Shown: piece by piece, positions 56,487 through 64,000 of the stretch | How the letters are laid out: every line of letters starts with the position of its first letter | Numbering within the stretch: the stretch's first letter is position 1 | DNA from: Elusimicrobiota bacterium | Lineage (GTDB): Bacteria; Elusimicrobiota; Elusimicrobia; UBA1565; UBA9628 | Reading direction: 5' to 3' | DNA: 64,000 nucleotides | Assembly: GCA_003452935.1 (NCBI GenBank) | Contig: DMMY01000015.1 | Span: 1 to 64,000, forward strand | Notes under the pieces: generated by a model | What the model saw: the letters and a program-made list of their open reading frames with translations, nothing else | What the model was told of the DNA's origin: nothing | Databases searched by the model: none | Program-made: the position numbers and the translations under genes

Positions 56487-57965
56487 CTATAAAGGGGAGT
56501 CGGGTCCGAGCAGCGCCGGGGTCTGCTCGCGGTTCTGCCGGCGTGCTTCATCCCGCACGCGCGGGTCCAGATAATCGAAGAGCGCCTTGGCCGACCTCTT
56601 TCCCTCGCCCAGGCCCTTGAGGAAAAAATAGGTAAACATCCCGTGGCCTTGGTCGTCGAGCGTGCCCGTGATCTGTTCTCCCGACGCGGCGGCAAGGATC
56701 GTGATCCGTCCATCGGGGGCGACTCCCTGGTCGACTTTCGTCACGAGCGGCCGCGCGCCCTTGGCGAGAACGGAACGCCCGCCGGCACCCGAGAAGCAGG
56801 CGTCGAGCGCGACGATTACATGCCGGGCTTTCGTCTTGGCGAGGTCGGCGTAGAGCTTCTTGAGCGGGTAGGCCGTGGATTTGAGGAACTGCGGGTCGCC
56901 GTCCCACGGCACGAGATAGGCCTGGCCGTTCTGCGGGTCGGGCGCCCCGTGACCGGAAAAATAGACGAAAAGCGTTGAATCAACCTTGACGTTCAAGGGC
57001 AGCCATTCCTCAAGATAACTCTTGACCTTGTTGCCTGTAGCTGCCTGCCCTGTCAGGGCTATGATGTTGCGCGCGGGGATGCCGAGCGCCTCGAAATGTT
57101 TGCGGACCGCCTGGGCGTCGCGCGCTCCGAACTCGGCCTTGGGCAGGCCCTGGTAATCCTCGATGCCGATGATCAGCGCGAAGTCATCGGGGCGCGCGGC
57201 GCCGCTTTTTAGGGGTTGGTCGATGTCTGAAACCGGCCCGGCCGCCGCTCCTGCGGCCGGGGCCGGGCGCGGTGATTCTGCGGACTCGGCCGCAGGACTT
57301 GCCGAGTTCATGGTCTTGGCGAGGGCTTCGTCGAGCAGGTTCTTCATGAGGCTTCGCTCCGGGACCGCGGCCTCGCTCATCGCGGCCTGGTCCACCACTG
57401 CGCCGTGCTCCAAGAGCAACTTAGTGGCGTTGACGTTCCCTTTGCGAACGGCGCAGGAGAGGGCCGTATGGTTGCGATTCTTGCCTTCATGATAGAGTTC
57501 GCATTGTTGATTGGGATTGGCGCCGCGCTCCAAGAGCAGCTCGACGACATCTTCTTTTATCGGGTTGTTCCAATAGTTGCCGGGAACACAGGCTGCTATG
57601 AGCAGAGGCGTTTCCGGCGCCCCGCCGTTCGGGTCTGCGCCGGCCGACAACAGGAAGTCCGCCATGTTGTAGTCGCCCCACCGCGCCGCCGCGTCGAGGG
57701 GTGTCCGTCCTGGAGACTTGATTCGATTCACCTGGGCACCCGCGGCAACCAGCATCTTCGCAGCTGGCAGGTTCCCCGTGACCGCGGCGGTATAGAGAGG
57801 GGTTTCTCCCAGGTCTGTCCCGGTGGCTACCTGCTCCACATCAGCTCCTTGTGAGATCATCCGACGCACGGCCTCGTTCTCTCCGCGCATGATGGCCTTG
57901 TGGAATTTCGCGGCACACCCGGACAATAAGGATGCGGAAACCAAGAAAATGAGCGTGATTCTCAT
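56487..57965 (-). CDS. Lipoprotein with ankyrin repeats and a caspase-like (C14) domain
   Basis: A 492-residue protein with a lipoprotein signal (MRITLIFLVSASLLSGC, Cys 17). About five ankyrin repeats (residues 20-195: GETPLYTAAVTGNLPAAKMLVAAGAQVN, GRTPLDAAARWGDYNMADFLLSAGADPN and so on) precede an alanine/proline linker and a caspase-fold domain (about 262-480) with the dyad histidine in VYFSGHGAPD (about 338) and cysteine in VALDACFSGAGGRSVL (about 390). Both catalytic residues are present. Ankyrin repeats would bind a protein partner at the envelope. Bacterial metacaspase-like proteases are known; a lipid-anchored ankyrin form is uncommon. An extended -10 box 6 bases from the ATG suggests leaderless mRNA. 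Confidence 0.85.
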   Translation of the reverse strand: MRITLIFLVSASLLSGCAAKFHKAIMRGENEAVRRMISQGADVEQVATGTDLGETPLYTAAVTGNLPAAKMLVAAGAQVNRIKSPGRTPLDAAARWGDYNMADFLLSAGADPNGGAPETPLLIAACVPGNYWNNPIKEDVVELLLERGANPNQQCELYHEGKNRNHTALSCAVRKGNVNATKLLLEHGAVVDQAAMSEAAVPERSLMKNLLDEALAKTMNSASPAAESAESPRPAPAAGAAAGPVSDIDQPLKSGAARPDDFALIIGIEDYQGLPKAEFGARDAQAVRKHFEALGIPARNIIALTGQAATGNKVKSYLEEWLPLNVKVDSTLFVYFSGHGAPDPQNGQAYLVPWDGDPQFLKSTAYPLKKLYADLAKTKARHVIVALDACFSGAGGRSVLAKGARPLVTKVDQGVAPDGRITILAAASGEQITGTLDDQGHGMFTYFFLKGLGEGKRSAKALFDYLDPRVRDEARRQNREQTPALLGPDSPL

Positions 57966-57971
57966 AGGCCA

Positions 57972-57980
57972 AGTATATCA
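57972..57980 (-). promoter_or_regulatory. Extended -10 promoter of the caspase gene
   Basis: TGATATACT on the minus strand ends 6 bases before ATG 57965, so RNA would begin at the start codon. Confidence 0.5.
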
Positions 57981-58027
57981 CAAGTGATGCCTTGAGCTTC
58001 GTTGAGTGCTCGGCGGACATAAAATCA

Positions 58028-58055
58028 AGAAGCCCTCCGTGGTCGGAGGGCTTCT
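58028..58055. terminator. Perfect 12-bp hairpin between divergent genes
   Basis: AGAAGCCCTCCG (58028-58039) and CGGAGGGCTTCT (58044-58055) pair fully around a TGGT loop. It looks like an intrinsic terminator, with TGATTTT after it on the minus strand, yet no gene ends here on either strand. Confidence 0.5.
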
Positions 58056-58160
58056 ATCGATTGATCGTTTGGCGGTTTTGGGCTCCAGGGCGGAAGGCCA
58101 TTCTCTCTCGCGCGCCATGCGGCAAGGCGATTGGTCTGCAGGGGAAAATCAAATCCCGCC

Positions 58161-58189
58161 TTGCCTGAGATAGCCCTGTAAAGTAAAAT
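58161..58189 (+). promoter_or_regulatory. Promoter of the methyltransferase gene
   Basis: TTGCCT (58161-58166) and TAAAAT (58184-58189) are 17 bases apart. RNA would start near 58196, with AAGGAG at 58205-58210 as ribosome site. Confidence 0.55.
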
Positions 58190-58216
58190 CTGACTATAAG
58201 TGTAAGGAGATTTTAC
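58183..58216 (+). promoter_or_regulatory. Inverted repeat, probable operator
   Basis: GTAAAATCT (58183-58191) and AGATTTTAC (58208-58216) form a perfect 9-bp inverted repeat with a 16-base gap. The left arm covers the -10 box and the right arm lies between the ribosome site and the start, as expected for a repressor site. Confidence 0.5.
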
Positions 58217-58219
58217 ACA

Positions 58220-58966
58220 ATGGACATCCCGCGGATATTCAACATCACTGAAAGTGCTCACCGCATCCACAACCCGATCACACCCGAAAAGCTCGCCGCT
58301 CTCGGCGCGGCGCTGCGTCTGGAACCCGGGGCCCGAGTACTCGACCTTGGCAGCGGTTCGGGGGAGATGCTGTGCACCTGGGCACGCGATCACGGCGTCA
58401 TCGGCACCGGCATCGACATGAGCCGGTTGTTCACCGAGCAAGCGAAACTCCGCGCCGTAGAACTCGGCGTCGCCGATCAAGTCCAGTTCATCCATGGCGA
58501 CGCTGCGGGCTACGTCTCTGACGAGAAGGTCGGCGTGGCGGCCTGTGTCGGTGCCACTTGGATCGCCGGCGGAGTCGCCGGCACTATCGAGCTTCTGGCG
58601 CGGAGCCTGCGCACCGGAGGGATCATCCTCATCGGCGAGCCCTACTGGCGGCAGTTGCCGCCGACGGAAGCTGTTGCCAAGGGGTGTCTTGCCCACTCAA
58701 TCTCCGATTTTCTCATGCTTCCGGAACTGCTCGCGTCTTTCGGCCGTCTTGGCTACGACGTCGTTGAAATGGTTCTGGCTGACCAAGACGGCTGGGACAG
58801 ATACGAGGCGGCCCAATGGCTCACCATGCGCCGATGGCTTGAGGCCAATCCCGGCGACGAGCTCGCGAAAGATGTTCGAGCCAAACTGACCTCGGAACCC
58901 GAGCGCTACGCCGCTTACACGCGTGAATACCTGGGCTGGGGCGTGTTCGCGCTGATGCCGCGGTGA
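58220..58966 (+). CDS. SAM-dependent methyltransferase (class I)
   Basis: A 248-residue single-domain methyltransferase. The SAM-binding loop VLDLGSGSGEMLCTWARDHG (about residues 40-59), GIDMSRLFTEQAK, VQFIHGDAAGY and GGIILIGEPYWRQLP are visible. The remainder (LASFGRLGYDVVEMVLADQDGWDRYEA and the C-terminal EYLGWGVFALMPR) resembles a group of small-molecule methyltransferases without known substrate. A good ribosome site (AAGGAG) lies 9 bases before ATG 58220. The promoter carries a perfect inverted repeat, so the gene is probably regulated by a dedicated repressor, which is not encoded next to it. Confidence 0.8.
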   Translation: MDIPRIFNITESAHRIHNPITPEKLAALGAALRLEPGARVLDLGSGSGEMLCTWARDHGVIGTGIDMSRLFTEQAKLRAVELGVADQVQFIHGDAAGYVSDEKVGVAACVGATWIAGGVAGTIELLARSLRTGGIILIGEPYWRQLPPTEAVAKGCLAHSISDFLMLPELLASFGRLGYDVVEMVLADQDGWDRYEAAQWLTMRRWLEANPGDELAKDVRAKLTSEPERYAAYTREYLGWGVFALMPR

Positions 58967-59166
58967 TGCGTTGGCAATGACAACGAGGCCGGTGGTCCGC
59001 GCGACTGCAAGACACGCTCCCCTGATCCCAATCTGAATTCTCGCCCCGCGTCCCGTCCGGGCTGTGGTTTGATCTTGCTTTGACCTTTCTCTCATAGAAT
59101 CAGCTGTGACGTTTCGGCCTTCGCCGCCGGCATGGGCGAGGCAATATGAGAATCAAGGAGGCGTTT

Positions 59167-59616
59167 GTGAAAAAGTTCGCGTGTCTTGCCGTACTGTCGC
59201 CGCTGTTCTTCGCTGCCGCCGCGTTCGGAGCCGGATACTCGGGCCCCATCCAGCAGAACTCCGCCATGTATAACTCGTGCACTCATGAGTCTATGCTCTT
59301 GACGCTCACGGGCAGGCTTACCTTGACGACCAATGGCACCGCCAACAATACGCAAGCCAGCTCGCATCTGGAGCTTCACGGCACCGCCGTGGGTCAAATC
59401 TCGAAAGACCGGTACATCATCAACGATATCTTTAACTGCATGCAGAACGTCGGGACAAGCGGCGTCCCTTTCGAGACCACGCAGACGATCGTCCTCAACG
59501 TGATCGGCCAGGGAAAAACCCCGAACTTCACCATCAAGAGTTTGGCGCGCCTAACGGTAAACGCCAAAGGCGAGGTCGCGGCTTCCCTGAACGATTTCTC
59601 GTTCATCTGCAAATAG
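59167..59616 (+). CDS. Small exported protein of unknown function
   Basis: A 149-residue secreted protein. GTG 59167 is the start: AAGGAGG lies 5 bases upstream and the product opens with a signal peptide (MKKFACLAVLSPLFFAAAAFGA). The mature part is beta-rich and threonine-rich, with cysteines at NSCTHES, FNCMQN and a final FICK that could form a disulfide. I do not recognise the fold; the alternating pattern (LTGRLTLTTNGTANN, VLNVIGQG) suggests a beta-barrel or sandwich. It is preceded by 200 bases without a gene. Confidence 0.65.
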   Translation: MKKFACLAVLSPLFFAAAAFGAGYSGPIQQNSAMYNSCTHESMLLTLTGRLTLTTNGTANNTQASSHLELHGTAVGQISKDRYIINDIFNCMQNVGTSGVPFETTQTIVLNVIGQGKTPNFTIKSLARLTVNAKGEVAASLNDFSFICK

Positions 59617-59744
59617 GGACGACTGCGCATTCTGGAAGCCGTTGAACGGACCGGCGAGGCTTTTTTGCCGACCGGGCCTTGACCTTCCTCTTCCAGAATC
59701 GGAGAATCGGAGTGCGCTCGAATCGAAGCGAACGGGGGACCGCC

Positions 59745-61145
59745 ATGTCCATATGCAATGAAGGCGAAAACAGCAAACCAGGGCGGCGCATGTCAGCAAG
59801 GATGCGTTGGCGCTTCTTTGGCGAATGCTTGCCTCTGGCCTTGGCGCTCGCCTGCATGAATACCGGCGCCTTGGCGGGCCCTCCGGCGGCCGCGGAGTAC
59901 GGACGTATCTTCGACGGCGCCGAGCCTGGAGGGGTTCTGCCGGCCAGGGCGATTCTTGAAACGCTCAAGGCCGAGCCGGCTCCCGTGCCCCAAGTCAAGC
60001 CGACGGCTCAGGCCCATGGAGACGTGGAGCCCAGGCTTGACGAAAAAAGGGCGCATCCCTACGTCGCTATCCAGGCGGCCTATATTTTCGGCATCAAGGA
60101 GACTCCCGAAATAAGATTTGGCGCCTATCTCGCCCGGAGCGAGGGCGACGTGGATGTCCGCCGGGAGGACGGCACCATTTGCGGGGGCGCCTACGATGAG
60201 GACCACCGGGACCATATCGACGGCTACTTATGGCCGTTTACCATGTGCTCTCACTTCTGGGAGGCGGATGAGGGGGACTGCTCCAAGGGCTTGTGCCGCC
60301 GTCGCAATGCCTGGCGCCGGGGGACGCTGCTCTGGAGCGGGCCCGAAGGCGTGCTTCCATTCTATCTGAAGGGGGACAAGGCGCGGGCCTACGACAGGCT
60401 GGGGCATGTCGCGCATCTCTTGGCCGACATGGCTACCCCGGCGCACGCGCATCGGGAGTTCCATGGCTCTGACCGTTGTTTTTTGGACGATTCCTACGAG
60501 GACTGGATGGCGGACGGAGGGTACAGGAAGTTCAACCACAATGACGCCGGCGGCGTCGTGCCCATACCTTGGGACAAGAAACCCGCGGACATGGACTCCG
60601 CGAGCTTTCCTCTTTACTATCTTTTTTATACCGCCAATCAGCACGCGGACTATTTCGCCAGCGACCGGACGGACGGAAACGCGCGGCAGCGGACGGACCG
60701 CGCGGGCTGGCTCGACTATTCCGGCTGGCCGGATTCGCCGACCCGGGACCAGGACCTTGCCGATAATGATCCGGGAGACAACGACGATGACGGCGACTTC
60801 ACCCGGATCGCCTCCAAGGCCTTCGTCTATTCCATTGGCGCGACGGCCACGCTCTATAAGCTTTTTTGGGAGACCACCCATCCGCGATGCGAGATCCCGC
60901 CGGTTTCCGGCTCGTCTGAGATAGAGGTTCGGGCGTTGTCTACGAATCTTGTTCCGGCTCAGGCCGTGGAAATCGAACGCCGGGATCCTCAGGGGGGATG
61001 GCGGTCCTTGGGCTCGGCGGTCCGCAAAAGCCGGCAGGACGAGTCCCACGAGCTGTGGTCCGTCGCCGCGGGCGGGGCAGGGGGGATGCTGCGCGCCAGG
61101 ATGAAAAACGCGGCGGGCGTCTATTCGGATTGGTGCCTTAGATAG
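59745..61145 (+). CDS. Exported zinc-dependent phospholipase C/P1 nuclease-like protein
   Basis: A protein of about 466 residues with a long basic N-region and hydrophobic segment (FFGECLPLALALACMNTGALAG), probably a signal peptide. ATG 59745 follows GGGGGA; ATG 59790 would also work. The central helical region has GHVAHLLADMATPAHAH, the hallmark of zinc-dependent phospholipase C and S1/P1-nuclease-like folds, with further histidines and aspartates (HRDHIDG, HREFHG, HADYF). An acidic patch DNDPGDNDDDGD may bind calcium. The C-terminal 80 residues form a beta domain (EIEVRALSTNLVPAQAVEIERRD). Substrate (lipid or nucleic acid) unknown. Its last 8 bases overlap hemA on the other strand. Confidence 0.7.
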   Translation: MSICNEGENSKPGRRMSARMRWRFFGECLPLALALACMNTGALAGPPAAAEYGRIFDGAEPGGVLPARAILETLKAEPAPVPQVKPTAQAHGDVEPRLDEKRAHPYVAIQAAYIFGIKETPEIRFGAYLARSEGDVDVRREDGTICGGAYDEDHRDHIDGYLWPFTMCSHFWEADEGDCSKGLCRRRNAWRRGTLLWSGPEGVLPFYLKGDKARAYDRLGHVAHLLADMATPAHAHREFHGSDRCFLDDSYEDWMADGGYRKFNHNDAGGVVPIPWDKKPADMDSASFPLYYLFYTANQHADYFASDRTDGNARQRTDRAGWLDYSGWPDSPTRDQDLADNDPGDNDDDGDFTRIASKAFVYSIGATATLYKLFWETTHPRCEIPPVSGSSEIEVRALSTNLVPAQAVEIERRDPQGGWRSLGSAVRKSRQDESHELWSVAAGGAGGMLRARMKNAAGVYSDWCLR

Positions 61146-62232
61146 GGGCCGGCTCGCCGGCCAGAAGCGCGCAGAACTCGTCCGTAAGCGCGGCGGCGAT
61201 CTTCTCGGCGGCCTCGATCTCGCCTCTGCGTTTGGCCAATGATTCCTGGACCACGGCCTCAAGATCATCGACGCTGTGGAGGTGGACGCCCGCGATGGAG
61301 GCCGCGGCCGGGTCCACGTTTCGGGGCATGCCCAGGTCGATGACGACCAAAGGCCGATTCTTGCGGTCCGCGGCCAGGCCGGCGAGGCGTTCCTTGGTGA
61401 CCAGATAGTGCGGGCAGGCCGTGGAGGCGATGACCACGTCCATCTCGCGGATAGCGGCCATCCCCTGTTCCAGGCTTAAGGCTTGGGCTCCGTGCTGGGC
61501 GGCCAAGGCCCGGGCCCGTTCCATGTCGCGGTTGGCGATGAAGAGTTCCGCGGTTTTGTGGGAGACAAGATGCTGGGCCGCGGTTTCCGCCATTTTGCCG
61601 GCGCCGACCAGGAGAATGCGCTGCCTGCCTTTGCCGGCCAGGATTTTCTCGGCCATGGCCACGGCCGCGCCCCCGCAGCTGGTGAGTCCCTGGCAGATGC
61701 CGGTTTTGGAGCGGATATCCTTGCCCGCCGCCAAAGCGGCTTGGAATAGCTTGTTGAGAAGCTTGTCCGTGAGGCGCGCTTTGGCCGCGGCTTGGTAAGC
61801 GGACTTGACCTGGCTGAGAATTTGATGCTCGCCGACCACGACGGATTCAAGTCCTGAGGCCAGCCGGAAAAGATGCTGGACCGCGCCGCGGCCGCGCCGC
61901 GCAAAAACCAGGGCTTCGCTGCCTGGACAGCGTTGGGCAAAAAAGCCGCGCAGAATATCCTCGGTTGCCTCGCAGCGGATGGTGCTGGCGTATAATTCCA
62001 GCCGGTTGCAGGTGGGCAGAGCGATCAGGCCCGGGACGCGGCCAGCTTCACGCAAACCGATGGCGGCTTGCGTCAATTCCGCGGGGGGCAGGGCCAGGCG
62101 TTCCCGCATGGAAACTCCCGCTTCCTTGTGGCTAAGGCCGATGAGGACCAGCTCGGACCAACTGGTCAAGGGCGGCGTTTCGGGGGGTGCGTCGATGACA
62201 ACGGAGTCCATGGCGGCTGTTGCAATCGCCAT
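61138..62232 (-). CDS. hemA: Glutamyl-tRNA reductase lacking the C-terminal dimerisation domain
   Basis: A 364-residue HemA, which reduces glutamyl-tRNA to glutamate-1-semialdehyde, the first committed step to tetrapyrroles. The nucleophilic cysteine lies in LPTCNRLELYA (residue 75); GLESVVVGEHQILSQVK, the NADPH loop LLVGAGKMAE and the GMPRNVDP segment are intact. Most bacterial HemA are near 420 residues; this one ends just after the spinal-helix start (AEKIAAALTDEFCALLAG) and lacks the last 60-70 residues that make the dimer. It runs into the convergent phospholipase-like gene, so there is no room for the missing part. The start may be ATG 62232 or 62211; a TAGAAT box touches the first. It is 13 kb from the heme operon. 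Confidence 0.9.
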   Translation of the reverse strand: MAIATAAMDSVVIDAPPETPPLTSWSELVLIGLSHKEAGVSMRERLALPPAELTQAAIGLREAGRVPGLIALPTCNRLELYASTIRCEATEDILRGFFAQRCPGSEALVFARRGRGAVQHLFRLASGLESVVVGEHQILSQVKSAYQAAAKARLTDKLLNKLFQAALAAGKDIRSKTGICQGLTSCGGAAVAMAEKILAGKGRQRILLVGAGKMAETAAQHLVSHKTAELFIANRDMERARALAAQHGAQALSLEQGMAAIREMDVVIASTACPHYLVTKERLAGLAADRKNRPLVVIDLGMPRNVDPAAASIAGVHLHSVDDLEAVVQESLAKRRGEIEAAEKIAAALTDEFCALLAGEPAPI

Positions 62233-62276
62233 ATTCTACCGCTATGACGGATGCAAGTCCAGAATAAAGCCGCTGC

Positions 62277-64000
62277 CTAGTTGGGCCCGAACCAGCGTTT
62301 GAACCAGCCCCACACCCCGCCGCGATGCAGCGGGCAAACTTGCTTGGGCTCGGTCCCGGCCGCGAACATTTCGGAGCGTTTCTCCGGACAGCCGGACCTG
62401 GCCAGCAGGCCCGAGAGCGGGTCGATCCGCGCGGTCGTCAGCCCTTGGGGCTGGGCAAACGGCGCGGCCGGGCCTTCGACGGAGTCCCGCATGAATTGGG
62501 CCCATACCGGCAGCGCGTCCTTGGCCCCCGTGAGCCGCAGGGCCTCGTTGCGGTCGTTGCCGACCCAGACTCCGGCCAGGAGCCGCGGCGTAAAGCCGAT
62601 GAACCAGGCGTCGCGGCCTTCATCCGTCGTGCCGGTCTTCCCGGCGCAGGGCCGCGCAAATCCCAGGCCCTGCAAACTCTTGGCCGTGCCTTCCTGGACC
62701 ACGCTTTCCAAAAGAGACGTGACCAGGTAGGCGTGCGCCGGGGCCAGGACGCTGGTTCGCTCGCCGCGGGCGTACTCCAGGACATTGCCCTGGGCGTCGT
62801 AGACCGAAGAGACCAGGATCGGCGATACGCGCAGTCCTTGATTGGCGAACGGCGCGAAGGCGGCGGTCAGCTCCAGGAGGTTGACTTCCGACGTGCCCAG
62901 GGCGAGGGCCAGGCTGTTTTCCAGAGGGCTTTCCACGCCCAGGCGCTGTGCGAACTGGGCCATGGCCGCGGGGCCGATCTGGTTGAGAAGATCCAATGAG
63001 GCCGCGTTGAGGGAAAGCGCCAGCGCCGTGCGCAGGGTGGTCGTGCCCCGATAGACCCCGTCATAGTTCTTGGGACGCCAGGTTCCCTCTGGGCCGGAAA
63101 ACGCGCGCGGGCGATCGTCGAGCGTGGTGGCCGGGGTGTAGCCTTTCTCGATGGCGGCGCCGTAGAGAAAGGGCTTGAACGCCGAGCCCGGCTGCCGGCG
63201 GGCCTGCGTGGCCCGGTTGAATTGGCTTTCCGCGAAATCTCGCCCCCCGACCAAGGCGAGGACCCGGCCGTCTTCTGGGTCCAAGGCCGCCAGCGCGGCC
63301 TGGGTCTTAAGGCGGCTCACCGCGCGCTCCGCGGCTTTTTGATCGAGCGGGTCCATGGTCGTGTAGAGGCTCAGGCCTTGGCGGAACAGGGCCTCTTCGC
63401 CGTAGCGAGGCAGGACTTGGCGCACGACCTCGGTCACGAAATAATCGTTGCCGCGGAGGTCCCGAAGCGGACGGGGCGCCGCGGCCAGCGGCTCGGCGAG
63501 CGCGCCGCGCAGTTGCGCGGCCGTTATGAAGCCTTCCTCGCGCATGCGGCGCAGGACGAAATCGCGCCTATGCAGCGCCGCCGCCGGGTCGCGGCGGGGG
63601 TCGTAGCGGTAGGGGGAGCGGATGAGTCCGGCGAGCATGGCGCATTCGCCCAAGGTCAGACGGCCGAGGCTTTTTTCGAAGTAAAAGGCGGACGCGGCCT
63701 TGATCCCGGCCACGCTGACCGGGCCGTCCTGGCCCATGTAGATGTGGTTGAGGTAAAGGGTGAGGATGCGCTCCTTGTTGAGCCGCAGCTCCAGGTAAAA
63801 GGAAAAGGCGGCTTCGGCAAGCTTGCGTTGCAGAGTCCTGCGGGGGCTTAGAAAAAGGTTTTTGGCGAGCTGCTGGGTGATGGTGCTTCCTCCCTGCAGC
63901 TCCGCGTGGCCCGATAGATCGTGCCAGGCCGAGCGCAGGACGGCCAGGGGATCCACTCCCCAGTGGCGATAGAACCGCTTGTCCTCGGTCGCGATCACGG
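62277..64000 (-). CDS. Class A penicillin-binding protein (PBP1A-like), N-terminus beyond window
   Basis: At least 574 residues; the frame is open to the window edge, so the membrane anchor is missing. The glycosyltransferase domain (GT51) shows IATEDKRFYRHWGVDP with the catalytic glutamate, then GGSTITQQLAKNLFLSPRR and KEEILTLYLN-type sequence. The transpeptidase domain has SAFK (nucleophile serine in RQPGSAFKPFLYG), the SLN triad and KTGTTDEGRDAWFIGF. Both activities for peptidoglycan polymerisation and crosslinking should be present. Cysteines at the end (GCPEKRSEM, VCPLHRGG) form a small C-terminal extra segment. hemA follows after 44 bases in the same direction. Confidence 0.92.
   Translation of the reverse strand, partial: VIATEDKRFYRHWGVDPLAVLRSAWHDLSGHAELQGGSTITQQLAKNLFLSPRRTLQRKLAEAAFSFYLELRLNKERILTLYLNHIYMGQDGPVSVAGIKAASAFYFEKSLGRLTLGECAMLAGLIRSPYRYDPRRDPAAALHRRDFVLRRMREEGFITAAQLRGALAEPLAAAPRPLRDLRGNDYFVTEVVRQVLPRYGEEALFRQGLSLYTTMDPLDQKAAERAVSRLKTQAALAALDPEDGRVLALVGGRDFAESQFNRATQARRQPGSAFKPFLYGAAIEKGYTPATTLDDRPRAFSGPEGTWRPKNYDGVYRGTTTLRTALALSLNAASLDLLNQIGPAAMAQFAQRLGVESPLENSLALALGTSEVNLLELTAAFAPFANQGLRVSPILVSSVYDAQGNVLEYARGERTSVLAPAHAYLVTSLLESVVQEGTAKSLQGLGFARPCAGKTGTTDEGRDAWFIGFTPRLLAGVWVGNDRNEALRLTGAKDALPVWAQFMRDSVEGPAAPFAQPQGLTTARIDPLSGLLARSGCPEKRSEMFAAGTEPKQVCPLHRGGVWGWFKRWFGPN

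Noticed and set aside
59617..59744. Possible terminator GGCGAGGCTTTTTTGCC after the small exported gene
   Set aside because: The stem is only a few bases long and the T-run lies in the loop, not after the stem.
1..64000. CRISPR arrays, insertion sequences, rRNA genes
   Set aside because: No regularly spaced repeats, transposase genes with terminal repeats or rRNA-like stretches were seen on either strand.

Overview
The window is a 64 kb piece of a GC-rich bacterial chromosome carrying about 50 protein genes, two of them cut by the window ends, and no rRNA, tRNA or CRISPR array that I can recognise. Lipoproteins, a class A penicillin-binding protein, a lipoprotein cyclophilin and RlmM point to a diderm (Gram-negative) cell. 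Secreted beta-helix, ConA-like and fibronectin proteins, together with the mix of anaerobic-type radical SAM and molybdenum enzymes, would fit Elusimicrobiota or a neighbouring phylum. That placement is an inference from gene style only.

Layout: (1) 1-6.7 kb, less GC-rich, large secreted modular surface proteins with repeated ConA-like domains. (2) 6.7-24.8 kb, mostly minus strand, an accessory catabolic locus: a three-subunit xanthine-dehydrogenase-type molybdenum hydroxylase, an OPT transporter, a cyclase-family hydrolase, the three subunits related to E. coli oxamate carbamoyltransferase (AllF, AllG, AllH), a thiolase-fold protein without its cysteine, its DUF35 partner and an unknown protein. 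It is interrupted by an M23 peptidase, a hybrid histidine kinase and an ORF6N protein on the plus strand. (3) 24.9-29.5 kb, an overlapping operon for a ROK sugar kinase, Ppx/GppA-HD phosphatase and polyphosphate kinase. (4) 29.5-43.6 kb, housekeeping and exported enzymes: methyltransferase, REC-histidine kinase, AsnRS, S41 and C11 proteases, RlmM, ArfB-like factor, PepT, cyclophilin, Pcm, GH13 amylase. (5) 43.7-49.0 kb, a tightly coupled heme operon: radical SAM-hemE-hemH-hemG-hemC. (6) 49.1-52.6 kb, trehalose synthesis by an unusual membrane-anchored HAMP-OtsA fusion plus OtsB, bracketed by two inverted copies of a conserved structured element. (7) 52.7-56.4 kb, kup with a short KdpD-like kinase and KdpE. 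(8) 56.5-64 kb, a lipoprotein ankyrin-caspase, a methyltransferase, exported proteins, a truncated HemA and a PBP1A fragment.

How the parts work together: the catabolic locus reads as ring hydroxylation, ring opening, carbon-carbon cleavage and transcarbamoylation of a nitrogen compound, with carbamoyl phosphate as a possible energy product. This is a hypothesis. Trehalose synthesis and Kup/KdpDE sit side by side and suggest an osmotic-response neighbourhood.

Two patterns cut across genes. Many transcription units have an extended -10 box (TGN + TATAAT-like) without a clear -35, often only 5-10 bases from the start codon, which suggests leaderless mRNAs. Second, a two-copy RNA-like motif with compensating base changes lies upstream of otsA and upstream of a 59-residue membrane protein; in the second copy it overlaps an intrinsic terminator as a riboswitch would. 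I regard that motif and the carbamoyltransferase/molybdenum hydroxylase locus as the most likely undescribed systems here.
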